From Bacteriovoracaceae bacterium (GTDB taxonomy: Bacteria; Bdellovibrionota; Bacteriovoracia; Bacteriovoracales; Bacteriovoracaceae), in NCBI GenBank assembly GCA_018649885.1, contig JABIHA010000121.1, positions 16,983-80,982 on the forward strand: a stretch of DNA of 64,000 nucleotides, in the 5' to 3' direction. Shown here one piece after another: positions 25,711-34,783 of the stretch (positions within the stretch are counted from its first letter, which is position 1; every line of letters begins with the position of its first letter). A model generated the notes under the pieces. It worked only from the letters and a program-made list of their open reading frames with translations. It had not been told where the DNA came from and made no database searches. The position numbers were made by a program, and so were the translations under genes.

Positions 25711-26334
25711 ATGGTCGCATTTATAGTAGGAATTATTACTGGATTTTTTATGTGTATCCCTGTTGGTCCTTTAACTGTTTTAACAGTCAATACAAAGCTT
25801 AGAAGCGGAACCCTTCCTGCTTTTTTAATCGCGCTGGGCGGATCCCTGATGGATCTAACATATTTTTTAGTGATTATGGCGGGTCTTTCTTTTATCGACT
25901 TTGATCCCAAAGTGGTCAGTATTTTAAAAAGTGGTGGAATCGTTCTGATTCTTGTTTTAGGTATTAAAGAGTTGTTCGCAAAACCCAATATGAAAGAGCC
26001 CGAAAGCAAAAAGATATCAGGGGCCAATTACGGCGGGTTTCTGCTACTAGGAATAGTCATCTATGTTTCAAACCCTACACTCATTGTAACAATGTCTGGG
26101 CTTGGCGCCTTTCTTAAAAGTCTGGCACTCTTTGATGATATTTTTATCAACAATGTTTTCCTTTCTGTTGGTGTCGCCATTGGCTCCGCCAGCTGGTTTT
26201 TATTTGTCATCACACTAGTGGGCAAATACGAAGAGGTGATCAAACAAAGATTTCTTCCCATTTTTAATAAGGCCTGCGGGGCAATGATGGTTTCATTTTC
26301 AATCTATATGGGGATTAAGCTGACAATGGTGTGA
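25711..26334 (+). CDS. LysE/RhtB-family amino-acid exporter
   Basis: A 207-residue membrane protein with about six hydrophobic helices. The N-terminus carries the family pattern GFFMCIPVGPLTVLTVNTKLRS (G-x-x-x-x-P-G-P-like with downstream T and R), followed by a conserved GGSLMDLTYF block in helix 2. LysE-type proteins export amino acids or related metabolites. The substrate is not predictable. An AAGGA site lies nine bases before the ATG. Confidence 0.85.
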   Translation: MVAFIVGIITGFFMCIPVGPLTVLTVNTKLRSGTLPAFLIALGGSLMDLTYFLVIMAGLSFIDFDPKVVSILKSGGIVLILVLGIKELFAKPNMKEPESKKISGANYGGFLLLGIVIYVSNPTLIVTMSGLGAFLKSLALFDDIFINNVFLSVGVAIGSASWFLFVITLVGKYEEVIKQRFLPIFNKACGAMMVSFSIYMGIKLTMV

Positions 26335-26442
26335 TTATGACACCACTGCAGAAATATAAGTTGTAAAAATTTCGAACATGCGCACTGAATCACAAGCAAA
26401 TGATAAGCTCCCCCTCATCTTGGGAAGTCATACGGAGGCAAA

Positions 26443-27270
26443 ATGAAAACCATACTATCACTGCTTTTAGCAGTTTCTTTTATTTCAACAAGCTACGCCA
26501 GTAGCAAAAGCTGTACAAGGGCATTTGAAGATGCTGCTTTTGATCGGGAGACCGGTGCAAGAGTTGCCGTCGTTGCGGGAGCCATAGCTGTCGCTATAGC
26601 TGCAACTGTGGCCGTGGCCGTTGCTGTAAGTGACGATGATGATGATAATAGAAGTAGCTCACACGTAGATGTTTATACCCCTCCAGTACACGTACAACCA
26701 AATCATGGTCACCATACGACCCATCACGTAGAGCACCACTATGTTGAAACTCATACCTATCACAATTACTATTATAGTGATGATTACTACTCTCATGAAT
26801 ACTACTCTCACAGACACTATCACAGACACTATCACCAAAGTTACGGAGTTTACTATGTGGATTCACGAGACAGTGATGACAGATGGTTTGGAAATAATGC
26901 TTTTGATAAAGTTCTTAAGGCCTACAATGATGCCAAAGTATGGAAAAACTCAGATGCTGATTTTCCATCAACAGCTTACTTAAATGAACTCAATAAAAAA
27001 GTTGCCAGAAGAGTAAAAGGACTTGCAAGGAGACAAGGTCTCACTCAAATAGTTCCAGGTATTATGAGAAATGCTGAGTTAAAGAAAAAAGACCGTAGGG
27101 TTGTGAGAAATGCACTTATCAAAGGAATGGAAGACACTAAGGCAACAGGTTATTGCAGTCGTGGTAGGTACCAGAATAAGGCCTTAAAAAGAGTTCAAGT
27201 TATTAAAAGACTCGCTCAGGCCGTATTAACTAAAAGGCAGACACATACTATGACACTTCAGCCGGAATAG
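26443..27270 (+). CDS. exported His/Tyr-rich protein
   Basis: A 275-residue product with a strong GGAGG site. The signal peptide is MKTILSLLLAVSFISTSYAS. A short segment is followed by an Ala/Val-only hydrophobic helix (about 47-65), then Asp-rich DDDDD, then about 75 residues dominated by His and Tyr (HGHHTTHHVEHHYVE, YYSHRHYHRHYHQ). The C-terminal ~130 residues form a basic helical domain with two Cys. The His-rich part is a likely metal-binding or pH-sensitive surface. No family recognised. A strong terminator follows. Confidence 0.75.
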   Translation: MKTILSLLLAVSFISTSYASSKSCTRAFEDAAFDRETGARVAVVAGAIAVAIAATVAVAVAVSDDDDDNRSSSHVDVYTPPVHVQPNHGHHTTHHVEHHYVETHTYHNYYYSDDYYSHEYYSHRHYHRHYHQSYGVYYVDSRDSDDRWFGNNAFDKVLKAYNDAKVWKNSDADFPSTAYLNELNKKVARRVKGLARRQGLTQIVPGIMRNAELKKKDRRVVRNALIKGMEDTKATGYCSRGRYQNKALKRVQVIKRLAQAVLTKRQTHTMTLQPE

Positions 27271-27306
27271 TTGGCCTTGATAGTACAACTTAAGAATTAA
27301 TTTATA

Positions 27307-27335
27307 GGGACTATAGAGCTATAGTCCCTTTTTTT
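27307..27335 (+). terminator. intrinsic terminator
   Basis: GGGACTATAG (27307-27316) is the exact complement of CTATAGTCCC (27319-27328), followed by seven T. It ends the His/Tyr-rich protein gene. Confidence 0.93.
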
Positions 27336-27428
27336 CACAAAATATGAAACACAAAGATTACACTCCCCACGCAATTTTCTAAGTTCTTACCTATAATCCA
27401 CTTTCGGGATCCAGTAGGAGAGAGTTAA

Positions 27429-28511
27429 ATGATAATAAGATTGCTACTAGTATACACAGTGAGTGCATTCATTGTAGCTTTCGCACAAGTTAATCCCATT
27501 CATCATGGGCTTAAGAAAATCCTGGTCGATTACCAACTGCCAGGAATAGGTGTTGCAACCATAACCCCTCAAAATCCACTGCAGATTGAAGTGGCAGGCC
27601 TTAGAAGAGCAGATCATCCAGCCACTATTAAATCAAATGATCTTTTTAATTTGGCCTCTTGTACCAAATCCATGACAGCAACCCTCGCTGCAATAATAGT
27701 AGAAAGTGGGCTGATAAGTTGGAAAACAACACTTGGAGAACTCTACCCCCTTTCGCATCCAAATTTAAGAAACGTTACACTTGAGATGATCTTGGCCCAC
27801 CGAGGAGGAATTCTTCGCTCACCTACTTCCATTAAAAAGGGAAAATTTTGGAAAAAAATTAAAAATAAGAGATTAACGACAAAGGCCTCTAGAGACTTGC
27901 TTGTTAAAAAAATTCTGAAGTCAAAACCAAGCCTGACTCCAGGCTCCACTTTTAGCTACAGTAATATTGGATACGCAGTAGTTGCCCACATGCTAGAAAC
28001 AGTCACAGAAAGTAGCTATGAAAATTTAATGAGAGAAAAGATTTTCTCTCCTCTTGGCATGAATAAGTGCATATTTGGTCAACCCGCACATAAGGAAAAC
28101 AGTAAAAACCCTCTACAGCCTTGGGGTCATAGACATAAAAAAGGGATAAGCGTTGTAAGCGAAAATCCCAATAGTGCAGGAAAAGGCCCTAAGCCGTTAA
28201 ACTCTGCTGGAGGAGTCAGCTGCAGCCTTAAAGATTGGGCCAAATATGCACAAGTCCATCAAGAAAAAAATAGGCTACTACAAAAGAGATCCTTCAAAAA
28301 ACTCCATTCAAACTATCCAGGACAAAATTATACATACGGCGGATGGTATAAAACTCAGAACACACTTAGGCATACAGGGGCCCAAAAATCTAATTATTCT
28401 GCTGTCTCCATTAATTTAAAAAAACATTCTATAAAGCTATTTGTAACTAACTGGCGAGGAAAGAACGCCAAACAAATCGTCAAAGAAATCTATGATCTCC
28501 TCGACTTGTAA
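27429..28511 (+). CDS. exported serine hydrolase, beta-lactamase/DD-peptidase family
   Basis: A 360-residue protein with an N-terminal signal or membrane segment (1-19). The three penicillin-recognising motifs are visible: S77-C-T-K80 (SxxK), Y177-S-N179 (YxN) and HTG near 317. The class C beta-lactamase-related family (AmpC, EstB, Pab87, LpqK types) shares this arrangement. The activity could be D-aminopeptidase, DD-carboxypeptidase or esterase. Resistance to beta-lactams cannot be inferred. An AGGAG site precedes the ATG. Confidence 0.88.
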   Translation: MIIRLLLVYTVSAFIVAFAQVNPIHHGLKKILVDYQLPGIGVATITPQNPLQIEVAGLRRADHPATIKSNDLFNLASCTKSMTATLAAIIVESGLISWKTTLGELYPLSHPNLRNVTLEMILAHRGGILRSPTSIKKGKFWKKIKNKRLTTKASRDLLVKKILKSKPSLTPGSTFSYSNIGYAVVAHMLETVTESSYENLMREKIFSPLGMNKCIFGQPAHKENSKNPLQPWGHRHKKGISVVSENPNSAGKGPKPLNSAGGVSCSLKDWAKYAQVHQEKNRLLQKRSFKKLHSNYPGQNYTYGGWYKTQNTLRHTGAQKSNYSAVSINLKKHSIKLFVTNWRGKNAKQIVKEIYDLLDL

Positions 28512-28526
28512 ACCTATGCTTTGAAA

Positions 28527-28676
28527 CTATTGGGGATTATTGTTTTGGTAGCACTTTTTCACATAGTACTTATACTGCTCTTTTACATCTTTAAAACCCT
28601 GTGTCTCTGTGGCCTCCCAAGAGGTGGCAAAATAAATTGGTTTTGAAGTGTTTTTGATGGCGTCAAAATGAATTTG
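28527..28676 (-). pseudogene. C-terminal remnant of an unidentified gene
   Basis: On the reverse strand, 49 codons are open between a TGA (28677-28679) and a TAG (28527-28529). The predicted peptide (including IKNTSKPIYFATSWEATETQ and KDVKEQYKYYVKKCYQ) looks like real protein C-terminal sequence. There is no ATG, GTG or TTG start with a ribosome-binding site. I read it as the tail of a gene whose front part was lost, probably ahead of or by rearrangement with the gene now at 28735-29139. The family is unknown. Confidence 0.4.
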
Positions 28677-28695
28677 TCAGTTATGTGATATTAGT

Positions 28696-28726
28696 GGGCC
28701 AAAACAGAGTCAATCCCTGCTGGCCC
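28696..28726 (-). terminator. hairpin after the small exported-protein gene
   Basis: GGGCCA (28696-28701) pairs with TGGCCC (28721-28726). There is no T-tract on the reverse strand, so termination would be weak or factor-assisted. Confidence 0.35.
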
Positions 28727-28734
28727 GTGAAAAA

Positions 28735-29139
28735 TTATCGCGATGTGTACTTAACCATTCCTTTTGATGTGAATAATTTAAGTGTGTAGACTTTTCCTTC
28801 AGGAGTTGGCTGGCTACCAAAAATATAGTGTGTGTCTTTGCCTACTTTTGCGTAATATTCTTTTAAATCACCATTGCCTACACTCTTGAAAATAAAACCT
28901 TTTTGCAAACCAATATGAGGAGCTCTTCCAAATGGGCAAAGAGAAAAATCTTCGTTTTCCTGAATCGTAACTTTAAGCTCCGTGCCTTGAGAATCATTTA
29001 AATTTACTTGTAAGTAAGTCTCACAGCTAACCGGTGTAGCTGAACTGTATAAATCTATTGACTCTCCAAAGGCCCAACTTTTAGCTGACACCATTAAAAG
29101 TGCTGCTGAAAGGACCATGGTAAAAACTGATATCTTCAT
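28735..29139 (-). CDS. small exported protein of unknown function
   Basis: About 134 residues from the ATG at 29139 (AGGGG just upstream), which starts a clear signal peptide (MKISVFTMVLSAALLMVSAKSWA). An in-frame extension up to 29202 lacks a signal-like start. The mature part is beta-rich with two Cys (SCETY, SLCPFG). Function unknown. Confidence 0.68.
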   Translation of the reverse strand: MKISVFTMVLSAALLMVSAKSWAFGESIDLYSSATPVSCETYLQVNLNDSQGTELKVTIQENEDFSLCPFGRAPHIGLQKGFIFKSVGNGDLKEYYAKVGKDTHYIFGSQPTPEGKVYTLKLFTSKGMVKYTSR

Positions 29140-29312
29140 AATCTTACCCCTTGTGTTGATTACACCATGGCCTTGTTCTACCACTCGCGCCCTGAAAATC
29201 AAGTTTTGAACTCCAACATTTTCTTACTGAAAACTCATATATTTTCTACTCATATGCAGTGCTACTGGGAGCAAAATGCACCACGCTTTTTACTGATAAA
29301 CATCAAGGATAT

Positions 29313-30317
29313 TTAGAGGATTTTTTTTAGAATTTTAACAGTGGCCTTGGCATAGGGTATTGCCCTAGCAAAAAGTCTTGGATTATCATATCTTGTGTAA
29401 AACCACTGTACTGCCATAAGCCTACGAGCGTGACCCAAATCGGTGATGGCATTAATATCTTTTTGGCCCAAGCTAGAGCATGAGTCATAGCTATTAAGAA
29501 ATATTTCATTAAGTGCCTGATAGCTTTTCTTTGTGATACTTTTGTTATCTACGAAATGAGATAGCGACATACTTGTTACGGCCAAATCGTACATGTGAAA
29601 GCCGTATCCACAGTCGTCAAAATCAATGGGACAAATCTGTCCTTGGTTTTGAAATAGATTTCCAAAATGGAGATCTGCATGAATCATCGATAATTTGTGG
29701 GGATTTTTTTTCTGATAGTTATTTAGTTTATGGTAAATTAATTTTTGGCCCCTAGTGATGATTTCTTGCTCCCTTGTACTCAAACCATCAAGACCTTTAA
29801 GAGGGCCCATAAAAGGATTTTTCCCAACAAGTCCCTCGGCATCCCAGTAGTGCCTTTTCTTTACAGAAAATTTAGAAGCATCTTTATGAAGATCAGCAAG
29901 TAATTCAGCTATTAGTTTGAGGTGCCTTCCTCCAACCGAGCGAGAAATTCTTCTACCTTCTACCCATTTGAGTAATGTCATATTTCGAAGTTCACCAGAA
30001 ATTGGAAGCTTTCTTGATACAACAAGTTCAGAAGATTTACTTTTTAGAGGGATAGGAGAAGTGATAGATGTTTTCTGACTAAGCCGAGTTAGCCATTTAA
30101 GTTCCTCACCAATGGCCTGTTTGCTGTGGTATCCATTTCGGTGAATTCTTAAGAGGTATTTTTGTTTTTTTGAATCAACAATCTTATAGGTTGTATTTTC
30201 ACCGTGTTGAATAAAATTAACTGATTCAACCTTAATGGGATAGGCCGTGAGGCAGGAATTTGCAAGCTCCCTCAGGTGCCGTAATTGAGAAAGATAGCCC
30301 AGTTTTCCAAAATTCAA
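29313..30317 (-). CDS. APH-superfamily phosphotransferase
   Basis: A 334-residue protein starting at TTG with GGAG nine bases upstream. The kinase-like fold is marked by the Brenner loop HADLHFGNLF (about 216-225) and the metal-binding IDFDDCGYGF (about 234-243), the pattern of aminoglycoside phosphotransferase, choline kinase and SrkA/YihE-like stress kinases. Substrate unknown. The neighbours give no pathway hint. Confidence 0.85.
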   Translation of the reverse strand: MNFGKLGYLSQLRHLRELANSCLTAYPIKVESVNFIQHGENTTYKIVDSKKQKYLLRIHRNGYHSKQAIGEELKWLTRLSQKTSITSPIPLKSKSSELVVSRKLPISGELRNMTLLKWVEGRRISRSVGGRHLKLIAELLADLHKDASKFSVKKRHYWDAEGLVGKNPFMGPLKGLDGLSTREQEIITRGQKLIYHKLNNYQKKNPHKLSMIHADLHFGNLFQNQGQICPIDFDDCGYGFHMYDLAVTSMSLSHFVDNKSITKKSYQALNEIFLNSYDSCSSLGQKDINAITDLGHARRLMAVQWFYTRYDNPRLFARAIPYAKATVKILKKIL

Positions 30318-30347
30318 GTTTTACATCTCCAAAATTAATCCACAATT

Positions 30348-30872
30348 GTGAAATCTTACTATATAATTTTATGTATGTATTTTAAAGCTAGGTGGGGGAA
30401 TGCCCTCAAGGCCATTTCAATTTTTTGCACCCTGGTATTATTATCAGTTCCCATAATTGTCTATGTCGCTCAGTCTGCTCAAATAAATGCTACCACTACT
30501 GCTGTATCATTACTCAGCATTAGTGCACTTATCGGCTGCATCCCTTTTTCTGTCAGGGGTTATAGAGTCGAAACAAATGAGTTGGTCATTTTGCGAACAT
30601 TTCATAGAGATTTTATTCCAATTGGTGAAATCACTTCCATTGAAAAAATAGAGCGGTTGCCAAAGTTTACACTTAGAGTTTTTGGAAATGGAGGTCTCTT
30701 TTCTTTTTCTGGAAATTACTGGTCAAAAGGTATTGGTCACTTTAAGGCCTATGTTACAAACTTTGATAACCTTGTGATGGTTACTGCTGCTCAGAAAAAG
30801 ATGTTAATCTCTCCCGACCAACCTGATGAGTTGATCGCCCAGGTTCAAAAAGAGATGCCCAGCAATTGTTAA
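30348..30872 (+). CDS. membrane protein with bacterial PH domain
   Basis: A 174-residue protein with two transmembrane helices (about 20-42 and 50-68), then a beta-rich C-terminal domain. That domain contains GYRVETNELVILR, IPIGEITSIEKIE, RVFGNGGLFSFSGNYWSKG and YVTNFDNLVMV, a pattern known from small bacterial PH-domain membrane proteins. The annotated start is GTG; ATG 30375 would give a shorter N-terminus. The last bases overlap the convergent acyltransferase gene by four. Confidence 0.7.
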   Translation: MKSYYIILCMYFKARWGNALKAISIFCTLVLLSVPIIVYVAQSAQINATTTAVSLLSISALIGCIPFSVRGYRVETNELVILRTFHRDFIPIGEITSIEKIERLPKFTLRVFGNGGLFSFSGNYWSKGIGHFKAYVTNFDNLVMVTAAQKKMLISPDQPDELIAQVQKEMPSNC

Positions 30873-31702
30873 GGCCTATTTTTTTGCTCAGAGACCAATT
30901 GGTCCAATTTGGATTGCATGGTATTCAGGACTCTTTCATGACACAGACTTACGTACTGCTCATCTTTAGCGGCTTCTTTACCTGTTCTTTCAAAAATAAT
31001 GGGGTTAAGCACTTCGATCGTAATCTTTGTCGGCATAGGAAAGTGAGGAGGAGGAGGCCCAAAGGTTAAACCCCAGGGGAGACTCAAAGTGATAGGCCAC
31101 ACCTTTATTCTTAAATATTTATCTAGCTTAAAAAACTTAGCAATAGATTTGCCATCGTTTAAAACTAAAAATGTGGTGTGGGCCCCAGCACTGACTACAG
31201 GAATAATGGGTACACCGTGGTTTAAAGCTAGACGAATATAGCCCATTCGACCGCCAAAGATCACCCGGTTTCTCTCTTTGTATGACCTCATGGCATCCAT
31301 GTCTCCACCAGGGTAGACGATCACATTTTTTCCATTTTCAAATAGTATCTTGGCATTTTCGTGGCTGGCCCTAATGGCGCCAAGTGGAACGGCCAAATGG
31401 TGAAGAATGGGAATGGAGATGGCAGTAGTATGGGCCAAACCATAGGGAAGCTTTTCTAGCCCAAATTTATCAATAACCGCTGCGCCAAAAATAAAAGAAT
31501 CTGGAGTCAGCATTCCTGAATTATGATTACCTACAAATAAAGATGAGTCTTTAGGAATATTGTCTAACCCCCTAACCTCTGGTTTGAAAAACTTATCCAT
31601 GAAAGGTCTTATTTTAATTAATAATTTGTGGATAAACTCAGGGTCTCTATTTTCAATGGAATCAATGTCGTATTTTAATTTTACTAAGTTTTTTATTTTC
31701 AA
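30869..31702 (-). CDS. lysophospholipid acyltransferase-family protein
   Basis: A 277-residue protein of the PlsC-like group. The acyltransferase motif I appears as GNHNSGMLTPD (about 52-62), a longer H-to-D spacing seen in a branch close to the diacylglycerol-acyltransferase-like proteins. Motif III is VIYPGGDMDAMRS, and PIIPVVSAGAH is motif IV. It should transfer a fatty acyl chain to a lysophospholipid or similar acceptor at the inner membrane. It is five bases downstream of the small lipoprotein gene on the same strand, suggesting co-transcription. Confidence 0.83.
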   Translation of the reverse strand: MKIKNLVKLKYDIDSIENRDPEFIHKLLIKIRPFMDKFFKPEVRGLDNIPKDSSLFVGNHNSGMLTPDSFIFGAAVIDKFGLEKLPYGLAHTTAISIPILHHLAVPLGAIRASHENAKILFENGKNVIVYPGGDMDAMRSYKERNRVIFGGRMGYIRLALNHGVPIIPVVSAGAHTTFLVLNDGKSIAKFFKLDKYLRIKVWPITLSLPWGLTFGPPPPHFPMPTKITIEVLNPIIFERTGKEAAKDEQYVSLCHERVLNTMQSKLDQLVSEQKNRP

Positions 31703-31706
31703 CTAT

Positions 31707-32003
31707 CTACTCACAGGTTCCAATCATAATAACACTTCCAAATTTTCCCCTGGCAAAAAATCCTTTTCGCCTGTGAACCTGTTGGTATTTTGGTTTTTTA
31801 CAATACTGAGAAACAATTCGGTGGCAATCTCTCTCATTCATCCGCCCCAATGGCTGATAACCGCCACGCCCGTTTCCTGCTCTCACACTACACTCTTTTG
31901 TTTCCTTACCATTTTGATCAAATGTTGGTTTTATAGGCTCCTTCTTTTTACTACAACTAATGGGTAGCAGGCAAAAGACCAAAAAAGGAATAAGAGATTT
32001 CAT
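31707..32003 (-). CDS. small lipoprotein of unknown function
   Basis: About 98 residues if it starts at ATG 32003 (ATGs at 32009 and 32036 are alternatives), giving a lipoprotein signal MKSLIPFLVFCLLPISC with the lipid-bearing Cys in PISC. The mature part is basic, with four Cys (KECSVR, ERDCHR, QYCKK, GTCE) that could form two disulfides. No family recognised. It is next to the acyltransferase gene. Confidence 0.65.
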   Translation of the reverse strand: MKSLIPFLVFCLLPISCSKKKEPIKPTFDQNGKETKECSVRAGNGRGGYQPLGRMNERDCHRIVSQYCKKPKYQQVHRRKGFFARGKFGSVIMIGTCE

Positions 32004-32141
32004 ATACATACTGATATCATAACTTAATTTAGTCATTTAGCACCTGTTAAACACACCCATCCTGACTAATTTGCTCTTGTTATTTAAAAATTAACTTCAT
32101 CTTTGCCGAAAGGTATCCATGAGAAAAATAGGGACTAGGTT

Positions 32142-32543
32142 ATGGCACTAAAGGTTAAAGACATAGTGGATTTCAACAACCAAAAAGAGGTTCAGTTTGT
32201 TGAATCCAGTGATTCGATTCATAGTGTTGCCAAAAAAATGCTGGAGCTCCACATGGGTTTTTTTCTCGTAAAATCTGGTGGTGAATTCATCGGACTGATC
32301 TCAGAGCGAGACTTAATCTACAAGGTTTTGGCCACAGCCACTCCTCCAGAAAAACTCGTTATTTCAGATATTATGACCACAGAAATAGTTTGGGCCAATT
32401 CAGCAGATGATTTAAAATCAGCATTATCTAAACTTAAGGGAGGCAATTTTCGGCATTTGCCCATAAAGAATGAAAAAAATGAGCCCATAGCAGTCATCTC
32501 AGAAAGAGATATTACAAGCTTTCTCTTAAATCGAATTTCTTAA
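32142..32543 (+). CDS. CBS-domain pair protein
   Basis: A 133-residue protein made of two CBS domains: residues ~8-65 (SIHSVAKKMLELHMGFFLVKSGGEFIGLISERDLI) and ~72-130 (MTTEIVWANSADDLKSALSKL, FRHLPIKN, PIAVISERDI). Stand-alone CBS pairs bind adenosine nucleotides and act as energy sensors or regulators. The partner is unknown. Confidence 0.9.
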   Translation: MALKVKDIVDFNNQKEVQFVESSDSIHSVAKKMLELHMGFFLVKSGGEFIGLISERDLIYKVLATATPPEKLVISDIMTTEIVWANSADDLKSALSKLKGGNFRHLPIKNEKNEPIAVISERDITSFLLNRIS

Positions 32544-32662
32544 ATCCTAATAAGACTCAGTTTGTCACAATAAGAGATCCAAAATAGAAGGCATTGGCCA
32601 ATTTTGAGTGGCTAAGATGTTAGTTTCATTATATTCTCCATAAAAGAGCGCTAGGAACTTCT

Positions 32663-34603
32663 ATGAGCAGTAACGAAACCAATCCAAAAAGACCAAAACA
32701 AGATATCCCCTCAATTTTGGGAAGAATAAAAAGACCTAAAAAAGCAGTAGTCACTGCTGGTATGCCCTATGCAAATGGGCCACTCCATTTGGGCCACTTA
32801 GCGGGCGCATTATTACCACCCGATATTTATTCAAGATGGTTAAGAATGTTAATCGGTCCAGAAAATGTCCTCTTTGTCTGTGGTACAGATGACCACGGCT
32901 CAACCAGCGAAGTGGCTGCTTTAAAGGCAGGTAAATCAAACCGAGAATTTATTGACTCAATTCATACGGGCCAAAAAAAGACACTTGAAAGATACCATCT
33001 GGGGCTAGATATTTACTCAGGGACATCAAAAGAAGAAAATTTTGAAGAACATAAACAGTACTGCCAAAACTTTCTAAGAAAACTGCACCACAATCAAATG
33101 CTCGATAAAAAGTCGTCCAACCAGTGGTTTGATCCTGAGCTGAAATTATTTTTACCCGATAGATATGTTCACGGAACCTGTCCCAATGAAAACTGTCAAA
33201 GCCCTCGCGCCTATAGTGATGAATGCGAAGTCTGCGGCACTCAGTACGATCCTGAAAAATTAATTAATCCCAAAAGTACTATTAGTGACTCTACTCCCGT
33301 TTTAAAGGAGACAGATCACTGGTGGCTCAATATGTGGAAAGTCAGTGATCAACTCAAGCAGTGGATTGATGGCAAACAAAAAACGTGGAGAAAGGCAGTA
33401 TTTAGTGAAGTTTCTGGCACTGTTGCCCCTTGTATTGTTTTCTCTAATACCCATGAACCAAAATTCAAAGAACTCAGAGAATCACTTCCCAAACACAAAA
33501 GTCGATATGCTCCAGGAAAAAAGGTTGTGGTCCAGTTCAACTCACTTGCCGATCTTGAAACTGGTCGCAAAGCCATCGCAGAGCAAGGCATTGAAAGTGA
33601 GCTGATGGATGCTTGGGCACACAGATCAATTACAAGAGACGTGTCTTGGGGAATTCCACTTCCGACTGAAAACGATCAAACAATGGAAGGTAAGACCCTC
33701 TATGTCTGGCCTGAGTCTCTCATTGCCCCCATATCATTTACAAAGGCGGCCTTAAAAAAGCAGGGAAAATCTCCTGAACAGTACAAAGATTTTTGGTGTG
33801 ACCCTGAGGCCAATATTTATCAATTTCTAGGGCAAGACAATGTCTTTTTCTATGTGCTAATGCAAGGGGCCTTGTGGATTGGAACCCAAGAGGAAACAAA
33901 TCGTCTGCCCATAAAAGGGGAGCTTCAATTAACAGATATCTTTAGCTGCCACCTACTTCAAGTTGATGGTCAAAAGATGAGTAAATCAACAGGAAATTTT
34001 TATTCTGGAGACCAGCTACTCGACGAGTACGGACATAGTGCTGATCAAATTAGATACTTCTTGGCATTACTCAGCTTACCAGAGAAGCCATCAAACTTTG
34101 ATTTTGAAGCACTTAAAAAAAGAAATGATTTCCTGGCCGGTCCTCTCAATGCTGCCTTTGAAAAACCTATTTCAGCATGCCATTCTAAGTTTGGCTCAAT
34201 TATCCCTTCAGGAAAGTTAATTGGAAAAACAGAAAAAGAAACACTTAAAATAGTTCAAATGTATGCTCGCTCTATGCCAAAAGCAGAATATTCAACACTT
34301 TTATTTGCCATAGAAAATTACGCCAGGATTATTAACGGTCTTTTTACTATGTACAAGCCACACGACGATCGTTTCCCGGAAGAGGAAAGAGCAGATGCAC
34401 TTTACTCCTGCTTTTATATTCTAAAAAATCTTATGATTATGCTTCATCCCTTTGTCCCATCGACAATGGATAAGCTGCGCCAAACTCTTAATTTAGATGA
34501 AGATATCTTTAGAATAGATCAACTTGGTGTTCCGATGCCAGAAAATCATCAAATTAATGAGCAGTTAGAGTACTTTCCGCCAACTAATAAAGAGGAAAGC
34601 TAA
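32663..34603 (+). CDS. metG: methionyl-tRNA synthetase (divergent, with insertion)
   Basis: A 646-residue class I synthetase. The HIGH motif is HLGH (42-45) in PYANGPLHLGHL, and the KMSKS motif is at 438-442. A zinc knuckle uses Cys173, Cys178, Cys188 and Cys191; the first pair is CX4C rather than the usual CX2C. Between about 249 and 325 there is extra sequence not found in the classical enzyme. The normally strict YVWLDAPIGY segment reads YVWPESLIAPISF (348-360). It charges tRNA-Met for translation. The C-terminal anticodon domain is present, but the dimerisation (EMAP-like) extension is missing. AGGA precedes the ATG. Confidence 0.9.
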   Translation: MSSNETNPKRPKQDIPSILGRIKRPKKAVVTAGMPYANGPLHLGHLAGALLPPDIYSRWLRMLIGPENVLFVCGTDDHGSTSEVAALKAGKSNREFIDSIHTGQKKTLERYHLGLDIYSGTSKEENFEEHKQYCQNFLRKLHHNQMLDKKSSNQWFDPELKLFLPDRYVHGTCPNENCQSPRAYSDECEVCGTQYDPEKLINPKSTISDSTPVLKETDHWWLNMWKVSDQLKQWIDGKQKTWRKAVFSEVSGTVAPCIVFSNTHEPKFKELRESLPKHKSRYAPGKKVVVQFNSLADLETGRKAIAEQGIESELMDAWAHRSITRDVSWGIPLPTENDQTMEGKTLYVWPESLIAPISFTKAALKKQGKSPEQYKDFWCDPEANIYQFLGQDNVFFYVLMQGALWIGTQEETNRLPIKGELQLTDIFSCHLLQVDGQKMSKSTGNFYSGDQLLDEYGHSADQIRYFLALLSLPEKPSNFDFEALKKRNDFLAGPLNAAFEKPISACHSKFGSIIPSGKLIGKTEKETLKIVQMYARSMPKAEYSTLLFAIENYARIINGLFTMYKPHDDRFPEEERADALYSCFYILKNLMIMLHPFVPSTMDKLRQTLNLDEDIFRIDQLGVPMPENHQINEQLEYFPPTNKEES

Positions 34604-34783
34604 GCTCACTAAGTTCAACTAAATACCTTGTGTCTAATTTCGAGATTTTTTTTTACACTTGCTGGAAATTTACAAATTCCTCTTCCGCAATCTATTAAAA
34701 TCGCATTCAAAAACTGGCGCTTATCTTGCTTTTAATAAGGGTACCAGGCCAAGGAATGGTCAAAGTTCAAACAAGGATAGTTT

